From Shewanella salipaludis (GTDB taxonomy: Bacteria; Pseudomonadota; Gammaproteobacteria; Enterobacterales; Shewanellaceae), in assembly GCF_012911865.1 (NCBI RefSeq), contig NZ_JAAXYH010000003.1:62001-126000 (forward strand): a stretch of 64,000 nt of DNA, in the 5' to 3' direction. Within the stretch, counting starts at the first letter, position 1; each line of letters opens with the position of its first letter. The translations under genes and the position numbers were made by a program. The notes under the pieces are model-generated. The model searched no databases. It had not been told where the DNA came from and saw nothing but the letters and a program-made list of their open reading frames with translations. This document shows, piece after piece, positions 7,048 through 15,059 of the stretch.

Positions 7048-8530
7048 GATGAGCTCCTATCCGGCTGCCGAGCCCGAGCCTAAACCTAAGCCAGAGCCTA
7101 AAACTGAGATGAAAACGGGAGCAGCAAGAACGCCGCCTCGGGCGCCTTGGCTCAAGACCGGCGTGCTCAACTCCCTCAAGGCCAGGTTAATTGTCAGCGC
7201 CCTGCTGCTTATCCTGCTATTGCTGCCCGCCATTGGCATCACCCTGAATGATGCCTTCAAGCAACAAGTCACCACTGCCGCCAGGAATGAGCTGAGCGCC
7301 TATGTCTATTCGGTGCTGGCGGTAGCCGAAGTCGATGGTGACAAGCTGTTGATGCCTGAGCAACTGCTTGAAAACCAGTTCAATCTGTTGCAGTCGGGTC
7401 TGTATGCCATCATCACCAAACCCGAACCGGGCGCGGTGCAGGAACCCAAGACGGGCATGCTGTGGCATTCAAACTCCTTTCTCGGCCTGGAGCCGCCAGC
7501 ATCACTACCCGCTCCGGCGATAGGCCGGGGGCAGTTCGGCCGGTTAGCGCTCGCGGATAAGCCCTATCTCATCTACAGCTTCAGTGCCAGCTTTGCCGGC
7601 GATGCCCAGGGGGACGAAGCGATCCCAAGCCAGGCCAGGAACTTTCCCATCACTGTGCATATCATCAAGGACATGGCCGATTTTGAGCGACAGAATCGGC
7701 TGTTTACCCACAAATTATGGACCAGCCTGTTGGTTATCATGCTATTTCTCATCATAGTGCAACTGGTCTGGCTGTTATGGACACTGAAGCCGCTGGCGAA
7801 GTTTAAACGGGAATTGGCCGAAGTCGAGCAGGGAAAGGCCATGCAGCTGAGCACCAGCTACCCCAGGGAATTGCAAGCGGTGGCGCGGCAGCTCAATACC
7901 TTACTCGACACTGAGCAGCACCAGCGCAAGCGTTATCGCAATGCCCTGGCCGATCTTGCCCATAGCCTGAAGACGCCGCTGGCGGTGATCCAAAGTCAAA
8001 CGGATTTGAGCAAGAGTTCGAGCGAACAAGTCGCGGCCATAAATCGCATCATAGGCCACCAGCTGAAACGGGCGCAATCGGCGGCCGGCGCCTCCTGGCA
8101 CTTGGGGGTCACAGTCGCCGGTCTGGCAGAGAAGTTGCTGCGCACCCTGGGGAAAATTTATCCCCAGGTTGGGCTCCAGAGCCACATAGATCCCCAAGCC
8201 CAGTTCAGAGGCGACGAGGCGGATCTGGCCGAACTCCTGGGTAATCTATTGGACAACGCCTGCAAGGCGGCGAGCAAGCGAGTGAGTCTTGACGTCGCCT
8301 ATGAAGGCGACAGACTGGTGTTCACCATCGAAGATGATGGCCCGGGCGTCCCCCAGGCACAGGAGTCACAGATATTCGAGCGCGGCATCCGTGCCGACTC
8401 CTATCACCAAGGCCATGGCATAGGACTGGCGATCGTCAGGGATCTGGTCGACAGTTACCAGGGACAGCTGTCTCTGGCGCGCTCGGCAACACTCGGTGGT
8501 GCCAAGTTCAGCTTATCCTTCAAGCGCTGA
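7040..8530 (+). CDS. PhoQ-like sensor histidine kinase
   Basis: A 496-aa inner-membrane kinase. A Pro/Glu/Lys-rich cytoplasmic N-terminal tail (EPEPKPKPEPKTE) precedes the first membrane segment (LIVSALLLILLLLPAIGI). A periplasmic sensor region of about 150 residues follows, then the second membrane segment (LLVIMLFLIIVQLVWLLW). The dimerisation helix carries the phospho-accepting His in LAHSLKTPLAVIQ, and the ATPase domain has NLLDNACKAA, DDGPGVP and GHGIGLAIVRDL. The HSLKTPLAV and DNAC segments are PhoQ-like. The start overlaps the regulator's stop (ATGAG...TGA); another ATG five codons upstream at 7025 is possible. The low-complexity tail before the first membrane helix is unusual for PhoQ. 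Confidence 0.92.
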   Translation: MSEMSSYPAAEPEPKPKPEPKTEMKTGAARTPPRAPWLKTGVLNSLKARLIVSALLLILLLLPAIGITLNDAFKQQVTTAARNELSAYVYSVLAVAEVDGDKLLMPEQLLENQFNLLQSGLYAIITKPEPGAVQEPKTGMLWHSNSFLGLEPPASLPAPAIGRGQFGRLALADKPYLIYSFSASFAGDAQGDEAIPSQARNFPITVHIIKDMADFERQNRLFTHKLWTSLLVIMLFLIIVQLVWLLWTLKPLAKFKRELAEVEQGKAMQLSTSYPRELQAVARQLNTLLDTEQHQRKRYRNALADLAHSLKTPLAVIQSQTDLSKSSSEQVAAINRIIGHQLKRAQSAAGASWHLGVTVAGLAEKLLRTLGKIYPQVGLQSHIDPQAQFRGDEADLAELLGNLLDNACKAASKRVSLDVAYEGDRLVFTIEDDGPGVPQAQESQIFERGIRADSYHQGHGIGLAIVRDLVDSYQGQLSLARSATLGGAKFSLSFKR

Positions 8531-8645
8531 CCCCTTCCAGCTAGATTAAATAATCAATTTACTATCAAATACTTATTGATAACGCATCGCGCTAAACCGG
8601 CAAGCATCGGGGGCTGTTTCCAGCCCTGGCCAAGGTATTTTCAGC

Positions 8646-8661
8646 CTTCAGCTTATGTTCA
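8646..8661 (-). promoter_or_regulatory. Putative response-regulator site 3, upstream of the DUF3300 gene
   Basis: On the minus strand this reads TGAACATAAGCTGAAG, matching site 1 at 13 of 16 positions and keeping the 11-bp repeat. It ends 49 bp before the DUF3300 start, a sensible place for an activator. Confidence 0.5.
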
Positions 8662-8710
8662 TCTTGACCCGGATATCATCGGCTCATAGTCAAAAGAGAC
8701 TGGAGGCGAC

Positions 8711-10180
8711 ATGAACAGAATCATCAAGTGGAGTTGTCTGTCTATCATGATAGCGCTCAGCCCTACACTGGTCGGTACCCAGGCCCATGCAGAGGAAACC
8801 GCTGCGGCGAGTGAACAGGGCCAGTTCAGCGAAGCCGAGTTGGCACAAATGTTGGCTCCCATAGCCCTGTATCCCGACAGTCTGCTCACCCACATACTGA
8901 TAGCTGCTACCTATCCACTGGAAATCGTCGAGGCGCAGCGCTGGCTCAATAATCATCCGGGACTGAGCACCAAGCAGCTGATGGCCAAGGCCGAAGATCA
9001 GGATTGGGATCCTAGTGTCGTGGCCCTGTTGGCGTTTCCCACCGTCCTGAAACAGATGAATGATGATCTGGATTGGACTCGGAAACTCGGCGATGCCTTC
9101 TTGCAGGATGAAGCCGGCGTGCTGGCCAGTATCCAGTCCCTGAGGCGAGATGCAGATGCCGCCAACAGCCTGGCCGACATGGACAATATGAAGATAAAAC
9201 GCGTCGAGCAGCAGATCATCATAGAGCCGGCGCAACCACAAATGGTGTATGTGCCTTACTACGACCCATGGATTGTCTATGGTCACTGGCGCTGGGTCGG
9301 TTATCCGCCCGTCTATTGGGACCTCCATCCCTACTACACACGCCATGGACACTTCTATTGGCATACGGGGATATATATCAGCTTCAACTATTTCTTCAGC
9401 GCCTTCAACTGGCCTCATCACCACATAATAGTGACTCAGCCGCGGGGGTCGTACCATTACCGCAGCAGACCAGTCATAGCCCACAGCCATGGGGTGCAAC
9501 GCTGGCACCATCAACCTCACCATCGCCGGGGGGTGGCCTACAGGAATGACAACCTGAGGCATAAGTACCATAGCAACAGACCCAGTATGCTCAGGAGCGA
9601 CAGCTTGGGCCATAGGCCACAACAGAGTATCAACCGTTCGAAACAGGTACAAACGCTCAAGGGGCTGGAGAATTTCCCGGCATACCAACGCAGTGACAGG
9701 CTGCATCAGCCCAGAGATAAGGTATTCATCGACAAGCTGAGGGGCAACGATTACCGCGCCAAGGTCAGGGGGGATGTGCATAAGGGCAAGCACCAGTCGG
9801 CTCATGGGCAGCGAGGGCTATCCGGCCCCATGCCCAAAACAATCCCCACCAGGAGGCTGGAGCAAGGAGCCAAGTTCAAGGGGCATCATGATGTGACGAC
9901 ATCGAAACCGGCTGCGGTTAAACCTCAAAACCGGGGAAACAGGGACTGGGGGCACAGGGTCAACAAGAGTTCGGTCGATAGGAGCTCGGTCAACAAGAGC
10001 TTGGCCAACAAGAGTTCGGCCGTGGGCCACAACAGGGTAAACCAGGCGAGCAACAATAGCCGCAGTCATTATAAGCAGAATAATCACGGCCACAGCCAAG
10101 CCAAGCCCGAGAGCAGACGGGCGCACACAGGGGGAAGACACAATGCGAGCGATGGCAGAAGAATGGAGCAGCGAAAATAG
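8711..10180 (+). CDS. DUF3300 domain-containing exported protein
   Basis: A 489-aa secreted protein. The signal peptide ends near TLVGTQAHAEE. DUF3300 covers about residues 45-230: it starts LAPIALYPDSLLTHILIAAT, continues with WDPSVVALLAFPTVL, and ends in the aromatic VYVPYYDPWIVYG segment. The second half is low complexity, rich in His, Asn, Ser, Arg and Lys, with short repeats such as SSVDRSSVNKSLANKSS, so it is strongly basic and probably disordered. The function of the family is unknown. A copy of the TGAAC-N6-TGAA motif upstream suggests control by the adjacent PhoPQ-like system. Confidence 0.88.
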   Translation: MNRIIKWSCLSIMIALSPTLVGTQAHAEETAAASEQGQFSEAELAQMLAPIALYPDSLLTHILIAATYPLEIVEAQRWLNNHPGLSTKQLMAKAEDQDWDPSVVALLAFPTVLKQMNDDLDWTRKLGDAFLQDEAGVLASIQSLRRDADAANSLADMDNMKIKRVEQQIIIEPAQPQMVYVPYYDPWIVYGHWRWVGYPPVYWDLHPYYTRHGHFYWHTGIYISFNYFFSAFNWPHHHIIVTQPRGSYHYRSRPVIAHSHGVQRWHHQPHHRRGVAYRNDNLRHKYHSNRPSMLRSDSLGHRPQQSINRSKQVQTLKGLENFPAYQRSDRLHQPRDKVFIDKLRGNDYRAKVRGDVHKGKHQSAHGQRGLSGPMPKTIPTRRLEQGAKFKGHHDVTTSKPAAVKPQNRGNRDWGHRVNKSSVDRSSVNKSLANKSSAVGHNRVNQASNNSRSHYKQNNHGHSQAKPESRRAHTGGRHNASDGRRMEQRK

Positions 10181-10244
10181 CCATGAAGCCGGATAGGGCT
10201 CCACGCCCACAGAGATTGGCGGCGAAACAAGATAGTGCCACAGC

Positions 10245-10274
10245 AAATGGCCACTTCGAGAGTGGCCATTTTTA
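10245..10274. terminator. Bidirectional terminator between DUF3300 gene and yceI
   Basis: Perfect stem AAATGGCCACT/AGTGGCCATTT with loop TCGAG, followed by T's. It separates two convergent genes. Confidence 0.88.
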
Positions 10275-10306
10275 TCACACAGGCTCAGGCGGCCAAATCC
10301 AAAGGC

Positions 10307-10894
10307 CTACTGACGCACCCCTTCGACCACCAGATTCAGGGCGACATGGGTCGATGCCGGGCCCAGATCGAAGTTGATCCCATAATCTTTCAGGGCAAAC
10401 TCGCTGGTGCCGACAAAACCGGCACGGTAGCCGCCCCAGGGATCCTGACCTTCACCGACCGCATGGGCCTTGATTGTCAGCGGCTTGGTCACGCCATTAA
10501 GGGTCAGTTCGCCCTCAATCAACATATCCCCCTCCCCCTTGTCTGTCACTGAGGTAGATGCGAAGGTCGCGGTGGCAAATTTTGCCGTGTTGAGGAAATC
10601 CGGGCTGCGCAGATGCTTATCACGCTCGGCATGGTTCGAATCCAGGCTCAGGGTATTGATGGTGACATTCACCTTGCTCTGGGCCGGCTTGGCCGCATCG
10701 AAGTTGAAATTACCGCTGAAGTCGTTGAAGCGTCCGACAACGAAGCTGTAGCCCAGATGGCTCACCCTGAATTCAATCGAGGCATGGGCGCCCTGAGTGT
10801 CTATCACATAGTCTGCGGCAGAGGCCGTCAGCGGTGCCGCGGCAGCAGCCAGGAAAGATGTCGCCATCAATGTCTTGAGTAAATTGTTCTTCAT
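10307..10894 (-). CDS. yceI: YceI-family periplasmic protein
   Basis: A 195-aa protein with a signal peptide ([20 protein letters not shown]) and one YceI domain from about residue 24 to the end: [20 protein letters not shown], later [18 protein letters not shown] and [14 protein letters not shown]. The fold is a lipocalin-like beta-barrel that binds polyisoprenoids such as ubiquinone precursors. The exact role is not known. Its start lies four bases after the stop of the upstream cytochrome b561 gene, the same pairing as E. coli yceJ-yceI. Confidence 0.95.
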   Translation of the reverse strand: MKNNLLKTLMATSFLAAAAAPLTASAADYVIDTQGAHASIEFRVSHLGYSFVVGRFNDFSGNFNFDAAKPAQSKVNVTINTLSLDSNHAERDKHLRSPDFLNTAKFATATFASTSVTDKGEGDMLIEGELTLNGVTKPLTIKAHAVGEGQDPWGGYRAGFVGTSEFALKDYGINFDLGPASTHVALNLVVEGVRQ

Positions 10895-10898
10895 TATC

Positions 10899-11450
10899 CT
10901 ATCCCCTGTTGAAGGTGAGCATTTTGGTTAAGGTGTTATCTTTATCGAACAGATGATGCTTGAGAGCGCCAGCTGCATGTATCAGTACCAGGGCCATCAG
11001 GCCGTAGGCCGCAAATTTGTGAATATCGCCGGCGATATCTGCCTGGTCCGCAAACAATAATCCCGCCGAAGGGATTTCGAACCAGTCGAAGACCCAGAGT
11101 CCGCGACCATCGGCGGTCGAAATCAAGATCCCGCAGCCCATGATGAGCAACAAGAGACCATAGAGTAAAAGGTGAGCCAGCTTGGCCAGTCTTTTCTCCC
11201 AGGGTCTATGGCCAGCTTCGGCTGCCGGGCGGGTGTCGAAACGCCGCCAGACCAACCTGAATAGCGTCAACAGCAGCAACAGGATGCCAACACTCTTGTG
11301 AATATGGGGCGCCGTCTTGTACCAACTGCTGTAATAACTCAGTTGCACCATATAGACCCCCAAGGCAAACAAGCCGAGTACCACCAGGGCCGTCAGCCAA
11401 TGTACCAAGATGGCCAGGCGGCCATAGGAGCGCTCATTACCGCGAAACAT
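10899..11450 (-). CDS. Cytochrome b561 family membrane protein (YceJ-like)
   Basis: A 183-aa di-haem cytochrome b561 with four membrane helices: [56 protein letters not shown] and [20 protein letters not shown]. Haem-binding histidines are visible in the first and fourth helices ([15 protein letters not shown]). It probably moves electrons between quinol and a periplasmic partner. It is first gene of a two-gene operon with yceI. Confidence 0.93.
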   Translation of the reverse strand: MFRGNERSYGRLAILVHWLTALVVLGLFALGVYMVQLSYYSSWYKTAPHIHKSVGILLLLLTLFRLVWRRFDTRPAAEAGHRPWEKRLAKLAHLLLYGLLLLIMGCGILISTADGRGLWVFDWFEIPSAGLLFADQADIAGDIHKFAAYGLMALVLIHAAGALKHHLFDKDNTLTKMLTFNRG

Positions 11451-11727
11451 AAGGATCCCCGCTGCTGAATGTTAATGACTATGATAGCGCCATTCTGAAA
11501 TACTAATATCGCTAAAAATCGGCTATATCGTCCTAATTTATAGAAAGCTGGTTAAAGTGTCAGTTTTATCCATTAATTCGCAGTAAAACAGCCGGGTTAG
11601 CCGAGTGGAAATCACAATTAGTGCCGGTTATATCTCCCTTATGGGCCTGAAAGTCCCTCTAGACAGGTAAAAAACACCCACATTGAGCATTAACTAGCCG
11701 AACAATTGAGTCATCCGGAAAAAGCAC
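11451..11727. other. Intergenic region, no gene seen
   Basis: Lies between the cytochrome b561 start and the tRNA promoter. It is A+T-rich near the cytochrome start, where the promoter of that minus-strand operon should be. No coding region or repeat is recognisable. Confidence 0.5.
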
Positions 11728-11756
11728 TTGCAGGATGAAAACCCTAGCTATATTAT
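11728..11756 (+). promoter_or_regulatory. Promoter of the tRNA-Phe/tRNA-Thr operon
   Basis: TTGCAG (11728-11733) and TATTAT (11751-11756) are separated by 17 bases and followed by a G+C-rich GTGCGC discriminator, as expected for a growth-regulated stable RNA promoter. Transcription would start about 75 bases before tRNA-Phe. Confidence 0.65.
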
Positions 11757-11836
11757 GTGCGCACTCCAAACGACGCAGGCATTAACGACTCAGTTAATAC
11801 GCGGTTTGCAGTAGTCAACTAGCGCTCAGTTTAGTT

Positions 11837-11912
11837 GCCCGAATAGCTCAGTCGGTAGAGCAGCGGATTGAAAATCCGCGTGTCCCTGGTTCGATTCCGG
11901 GTTCGGGCACCA
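11837..11912 (+). tRNA. tRNA-Phe (anticodon GAA)
   Basis: Complete 76-base cloverleaf with encoded CCA. The acceptor arms GCCCGAA/TTCGGGC pair perfectly, and the anticodon stem-loop is GGATTGAAAATCC with GAA at the centre. The T-arm contains GGTTCGATTCC. Confidence 0.97.
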
Positions 11913-11919
11913 CAATTTA

Positions 11920-11995
<76 letters not shown>

Positions 11996-12006
11996 TATAA
12001 ATAAAG

Positions 12007-12031
12007 AAACCACCTTATAGGTGGTTTTTTT
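12007..12031 (+). terminator. Terminator of the tRNA operon
   Basis: Stem AAACCACC/GGTGGTTT followed by seven T's, directly after tRNA-Thr. Confidence 0.9.
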
Positions 12032-12081
12032 ATGCCTGAAATTTGGCTTAGTGTTTATGGGCAAGTTAGCTAGCGAAGCGT

Positions 12082-12188
12082 CACTGACGACTCTCGTTAA
12101 TCACACAGGTCCCGGGCTCGACTCTTGATGCCGACAGCATACAAATAAAGAAACCACCTCCTAGGTGGTTTTTTTATGCCTGAAATTT
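12082..12188 (+). pseudogene. Decayed tRNA-Thr copy with its terminator
   Basis: 12107-12188 repeats the tRNA-Thr 3' half, spacer and terminator of 11963-12045 with few changes: AGGTCCCGGGCTCGACTCTT against AGGTCCCGAGTTCGACTCTT, and an intact second hairpin at 12151-12175. The anticodon arm is distorted (CACTGACGACTCTCGTTAAT) and the acceptor arm no longer pairs, so no functional tRNA can form. A second, shorter remnant of the anticodon-arm piece is at 12197-12219. Confidence 0.75.
12151..12175 (+). terminator. Second copy of the tRNA operon terminator
   Basis: Stem AAACCACC/GGTGGTTT around TCCTA-type loop with a T-run. It is part of the duplicated tRNA-Thr segment. Confidence 0.8.
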
Positions 12189-12196
12189 ACGCTTGG

Positions 12197-12219
12197 CACT
12201 GACGACTCTCGCTAATCAC
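12197..12219 (+). repeat. Third fragment of the tRNA-Thr repeat
   Basis: 23 bases identical to 12082-12104 except one position (CTCGCTAATCAC against CTCGTTAATCAC), 115 bases downstream of that copy. Confidence 0.7.
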
Positions 12220-12232
12220 GGCGCCATGAAGC

Positions 12233-12255
12233 AAAAAAGGAGCCAGAGGCTCCTT
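12233..12255 (-). terminator. Terminator of nagP
   Basis: Stem AAGGAGCC/GGCTCCTT (12237-12255). On the minus strand it is followed by a T-run, 18 bases after the nagP stop codon. Confidence 0.85.
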
Positions 12256-12273
12256 CTCACAGACTCCCTGCCC

Positions 12274-13596
12274 CTACCAGCTGCGCATCTTATGGCCCTT
12301 GAGCGCATAGAAGAGGATGAACAGATAGCATGGCAGGCCGACCCAATAGCCGAGTTGGGTATCGCCGGCAAAATGGGCCAGCTTGCCGAAAAACAAGGGC
12401 AAGATAGCACCGCCGGAAATCCCCATGATCAGCAAAGCCGAACCTTGAGCCGTATATTTGCCCAGGCCATCCAACGCCAGCGGCCAGATAGAAGGCCATA
12501 CCAAGGCATGCGCCAGGCCCATCAGGGCGACACAGGCAACCGAATTGGGGATGACAGGAATCCCCATCCAGCCCCAAAGCACAGAGGCAATGCCGGTGCT
12601 CTCGGTCGAGCCAAACACCACTCCGAGGATACAGAGGCTGCCCGCCAGGGCCGAGGCGAGCAAGGCTTGCTTCTGTGACATGAATCTTGGGATGCAAGTC
12701 ACCCCTATCAGGTAGCCCAACACCATAAATACCATGGTGTAGGACGTCAGAGACGAGAAGTTACTCAGCCCCAGACTGGCGCCATACAGGCCTATGGTAT
12801 CACCGGCGATCACTTCGACGCCGACATAGGCAAACAGCGCCATGGCGCCCAGGATCACCTGGGGAAAATGCATTATGCCGGCCTTGTCTGCATGTTCGGC
12901 CGGCTGCTCGGCGACCTCCAACTCGGGCAGTGAAGAGAACTTGACCAAGGCGATGAGGAACACCAGAGCCCCGGCCATGTAGACATAGGGCATCACCAAG
13001 CGGGAAGATAAGGCGTCGATCTGCGCCGCCCTGTCCACCGGATTCAGGGCCGCCAGATGTTCGGCGGTGAAGTTTTCGAAGCCCGATAGCACCAGGGCGG
13101 TGAAGATCAACGGCACTATGACGCCGGCACCCTTGTTGATCAGTCCCATGATGCTGATCCGCATCGCGGCACTCTCACGCGGTCCTATATGCACCACATA
13201 GGGGTTCGAAGCCGTTTGCAGAATAGTCAGCCCGGTACCCAGCACAAACAGGGCGGCGAGAAACAAGAGATAATTGGCGGCCTGGGCGGCAGGAATAAAC
13301 AACAGCGCCCCAACGGCCATGATCCCCAGGCCTATCGCCATGCCATTCTTGTAACCCGTCAGTTTCAGAATGGATGACATGGGCAATGCCATCACCGTGT
13401 AGGCAATATAGAAGGCGAATGTCACGAACAATGCCTGAAACTCATTCAACTCACAGATGATCTTCAAGAATGGGATCAGCGAGCCGTTTAACCAGGTCAC
13501 AAATCCAAAGATGAAGAAGAGCACGCCTACGATAGTCATAGGCAGGACACTGCTTCTTTGGCTCACCTGAGCCTGGGTTGTTGCTGTCATGTTCAT
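12274..13596 (-). CDS. nagP: N-acetylglucosamine permease NagP (MFS, fucose-permease-like)
   Basis: A 440-aa major-facilitator permease with about 12 membrane helices, starting PMTIVGVLFFIFGFVTWLNG and ending in YLFILFYALKGHKMRSW. It belongs to the fucose/glucose-galactose permease family, and this subtype is the proton-coupled GlcNAc transporter of Shewanella, which replaces the PTS. It imports free GlcNAc for the kinase NagK encoded nearby. It has its own terminator, and a palindrome matching the presumed NagR operator lies about 150 bp upstream (13746-13763), so it is probably a separate unit of the NagR regulon. Confidence 0.92.
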   Translation of the reverse strand: MNMTATTQAQVSQRSSVLPMTIVGVLFFIFGFVTWLNGSLIPFLKIICELNEFQALFVTFAFYIAYTVMALPMSSILKLTGYKNGMAIGLGIMAVGALLFIPAAQAANYLLFLAALFVLGTGLTILQTASNPYVVHIGPRESAAMRISIMGLINKGAGVIVPLIFTALVLSGFENFTAEHLAALNPVDRAAQIDALSSRLVMPYVYMAGALVFLIALVKFSSLPELEVAEQPAEHADKAGIMHFPQVILGAMALFAYVGVEVIAGDTIGLYGASLGLSNFSSLTSYTMVFMVLGYLIGVTCIPRFMSQKQALLASALAGSLCILGVVFGSTESTGIASVLWGWMGIPVIPNSVACVALMGLAHALVWPSIWPLALDGLGKYTAQGSALLIMGISGGAILPLFFGKLAHFAGDTQLGYWVGLPCYLFILFYALKGHKMRSW

Positions 13597-13745
13597 AAAC
13601 CTGCTTCTTATAGTTGTTAATCCCTGATGCCGAAAGACATCCCAGCCATCCTATAACATTATTGGTTGTGACTTTGTAAATATTGCTGTGATCTTTGATG
13701 GCTTTTCGGGCCGATGTTTCACCGATGTTAGAACATAAAAGCCAA

Positions 13746-13763
13746 AAAGACAACGCTGTCATT
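13746..13763. promoter_or_regulatory. Presumed NagR operator A (nagP)
   Basis: AAAGACAACGCTGTCATT, 17 of 18 positions identical to the other sites. It lies between the nagX stop and the nagP start. Confidence 0.8.
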
Positions 13764-13818
13764 CATCTGAAATAACAAACCTGTACCCAAGCCGCCGACC
13801 CAGGCTGTGGCGCAGGAG

Positions 13819-14955
13819 TCAGATGCGAATGAAGATGCCACGCAGATACAACCAACGGAGCAACAACCATTGCACCAACAGCAGGGCGATGACACCCAGT
13901 AGCTGCTGCGCCGCCAGCGGCGCGGCGGCTATCACACCACCGAACAGACTCTTGGCCAGAAACGCCCAATCGAACAGACTGGATGCCAAATAGATGATGA
14001 TGGCATTTGTGCCTATCACCACGAAGGGAAAGAAGGCTTTCTGCCACTTGAGCACATCGACCAGGGCGTAGAAGAGCGCCAACAGTATTAAGCTCCAGCC
14101 GCTGGTGACCAACACGAAGCTGCTGGTCCAGAGATCTTTATTCACCGCCAGCACGGCATCCAGCCACCACCCCAGCCCCAGGCAGAGCCCCCCCGCCAGC
14201 ACCAGCATGGCGACCTTGAACCACTCGCCTTTGACATGGGGCCTGATGATGAAGTGGCCGGTGAATACCCCGGCGAGCGCATTGACTACGGCAGGAAGGG
14301 TCGACAAGAGTCCCTCGGGATCGTATTCACGTTGCAGGTAAGTGATGCCGGGCAACCAATGGCTGTCTACATAGGCATTGATAGACCCGGCCTGGGTCAA
14401 GACGCCGGCGCTGCCGCCGGGGAAAGGCAGCCACAGCTGTATCGCGGCATACCCACATAAGATCCCCAGGGCGCAGATGATTTGTGTCCTGAGCCCCGTA
14501 TGCCACACCAGCAGCGCGGCGAAGAACCAGGCGAAGCCTATGCGGGCCAATACACTGGCATATCGCACCTTGTCGGGATCGGCCGGCAACCCTGCCCCCC
14601 AGCCATGGTTGTAGAGTATACCCAGCACTATCAGCAGTGCCAAGCGCTTGACTCCATGAAGATAATGCGGCCTGCGCTCGGAAAATGGCAAGCTGTCCAG
14701 GCGTTTGGGCGACAGCCCCAAAGCGACCCCCGAGAGGAAGATAAACAGCGGAAAAATCAAATCATAGAAGGTGAAGCCATGCCATTGACTGTGGTGCATC
14801 TGGGCATCGCCCCGGGTCCATCCCTGCCAGCCGGTTAAGAGCAACAGGGCGGCAAACAGGCCTTCGCCGCCGAGTATCCAGAACATGTCGAATCCCCGCA
14901 GCGCATCCAGCGACATGAGCCTGGGTTTGCCCGGTTTGACTTGGTTCGAGTGCAT
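13819..14955 (-). CDS. nagX: NagX, membrane protein of the GlcNAc pathway (HGSNAT/DUF5009-like)
   Basis: A 378-aa membrane protein with roughly ten helices. The start SLDALRGFDMFWILGGEG is the family hallmark, followed by FTFYDLIFPLFIFLSGVALG with the conserved His region HHSQWHGFTFYD just before. It is related to the catalytic part of heparan-alpha-glucosaminide N-acetyltransferase. In Shewanella it belongs to the nag operon and is proposed to act on amino sugars at the inner membrane; the exact reaction is not settled. It is last gene of nagK-nagB-nagA-nagX and is separated from nagA by a hairpin (14994-15027). Confidence 0.88.
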   Translation of the reverse strand: MHSNQVKPGKPRLMSLDALRGFDMFWILGGEGLFAALLLLTGWQGWTRGDAQMHHSQWHGFTFYDLIFPLFIFLSGVALGLSPKRLDSLPFSERRPHYLHGVKRLALLIVLGILYNHGWGAGLPADPDKVRYASVLARIGFAWFFAALLVWHTGLRTQIICALGILCGYAAIQLWLPFPGGSAGVLTQAGSINAYVDSHWLPGITYLQREYDPEGLLSTLPAVVNALAGVFTGHFIIRPHVKGEWFKVAMLVLAGGLCLGLGWWLDAVLAVNKDLWTSSFVLVTSGWSLILLALFYALVDVLKWQKAFFPFVVIGTNAIIIYLASSLFDWAFLAKSLFGGVIAAAPLAAQQLLGVIALLLVQWLLLRWLYLRGIFIRI

Positions 14956-14993
14956 TTATGCTTACCTCTTATTATTATTTTTCAAGTAAAATT

Positions 14994-15027
14994 AAGCCCT
15001 TGCAATAGATTAATATCACAAGGGCTT
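14994..15027 (-). other. Intercistronic hairpin between nagA and nagX
   Basis: Perfect 9-bp stem AAGCCCTTG/CAAGGGCTT with a 16-base A+T-rich loop. In the direction of transcription it is followed by AATTTTA, not a strong T-run. It may be a weak terminator or an mRNA-stabilising element that sets nagX expression lower than nagA. Confidence 0.5.
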
Positions 15028-15059
15028 GCTTCGCATGCCGCCAGGGCTCCCCTACCGGC

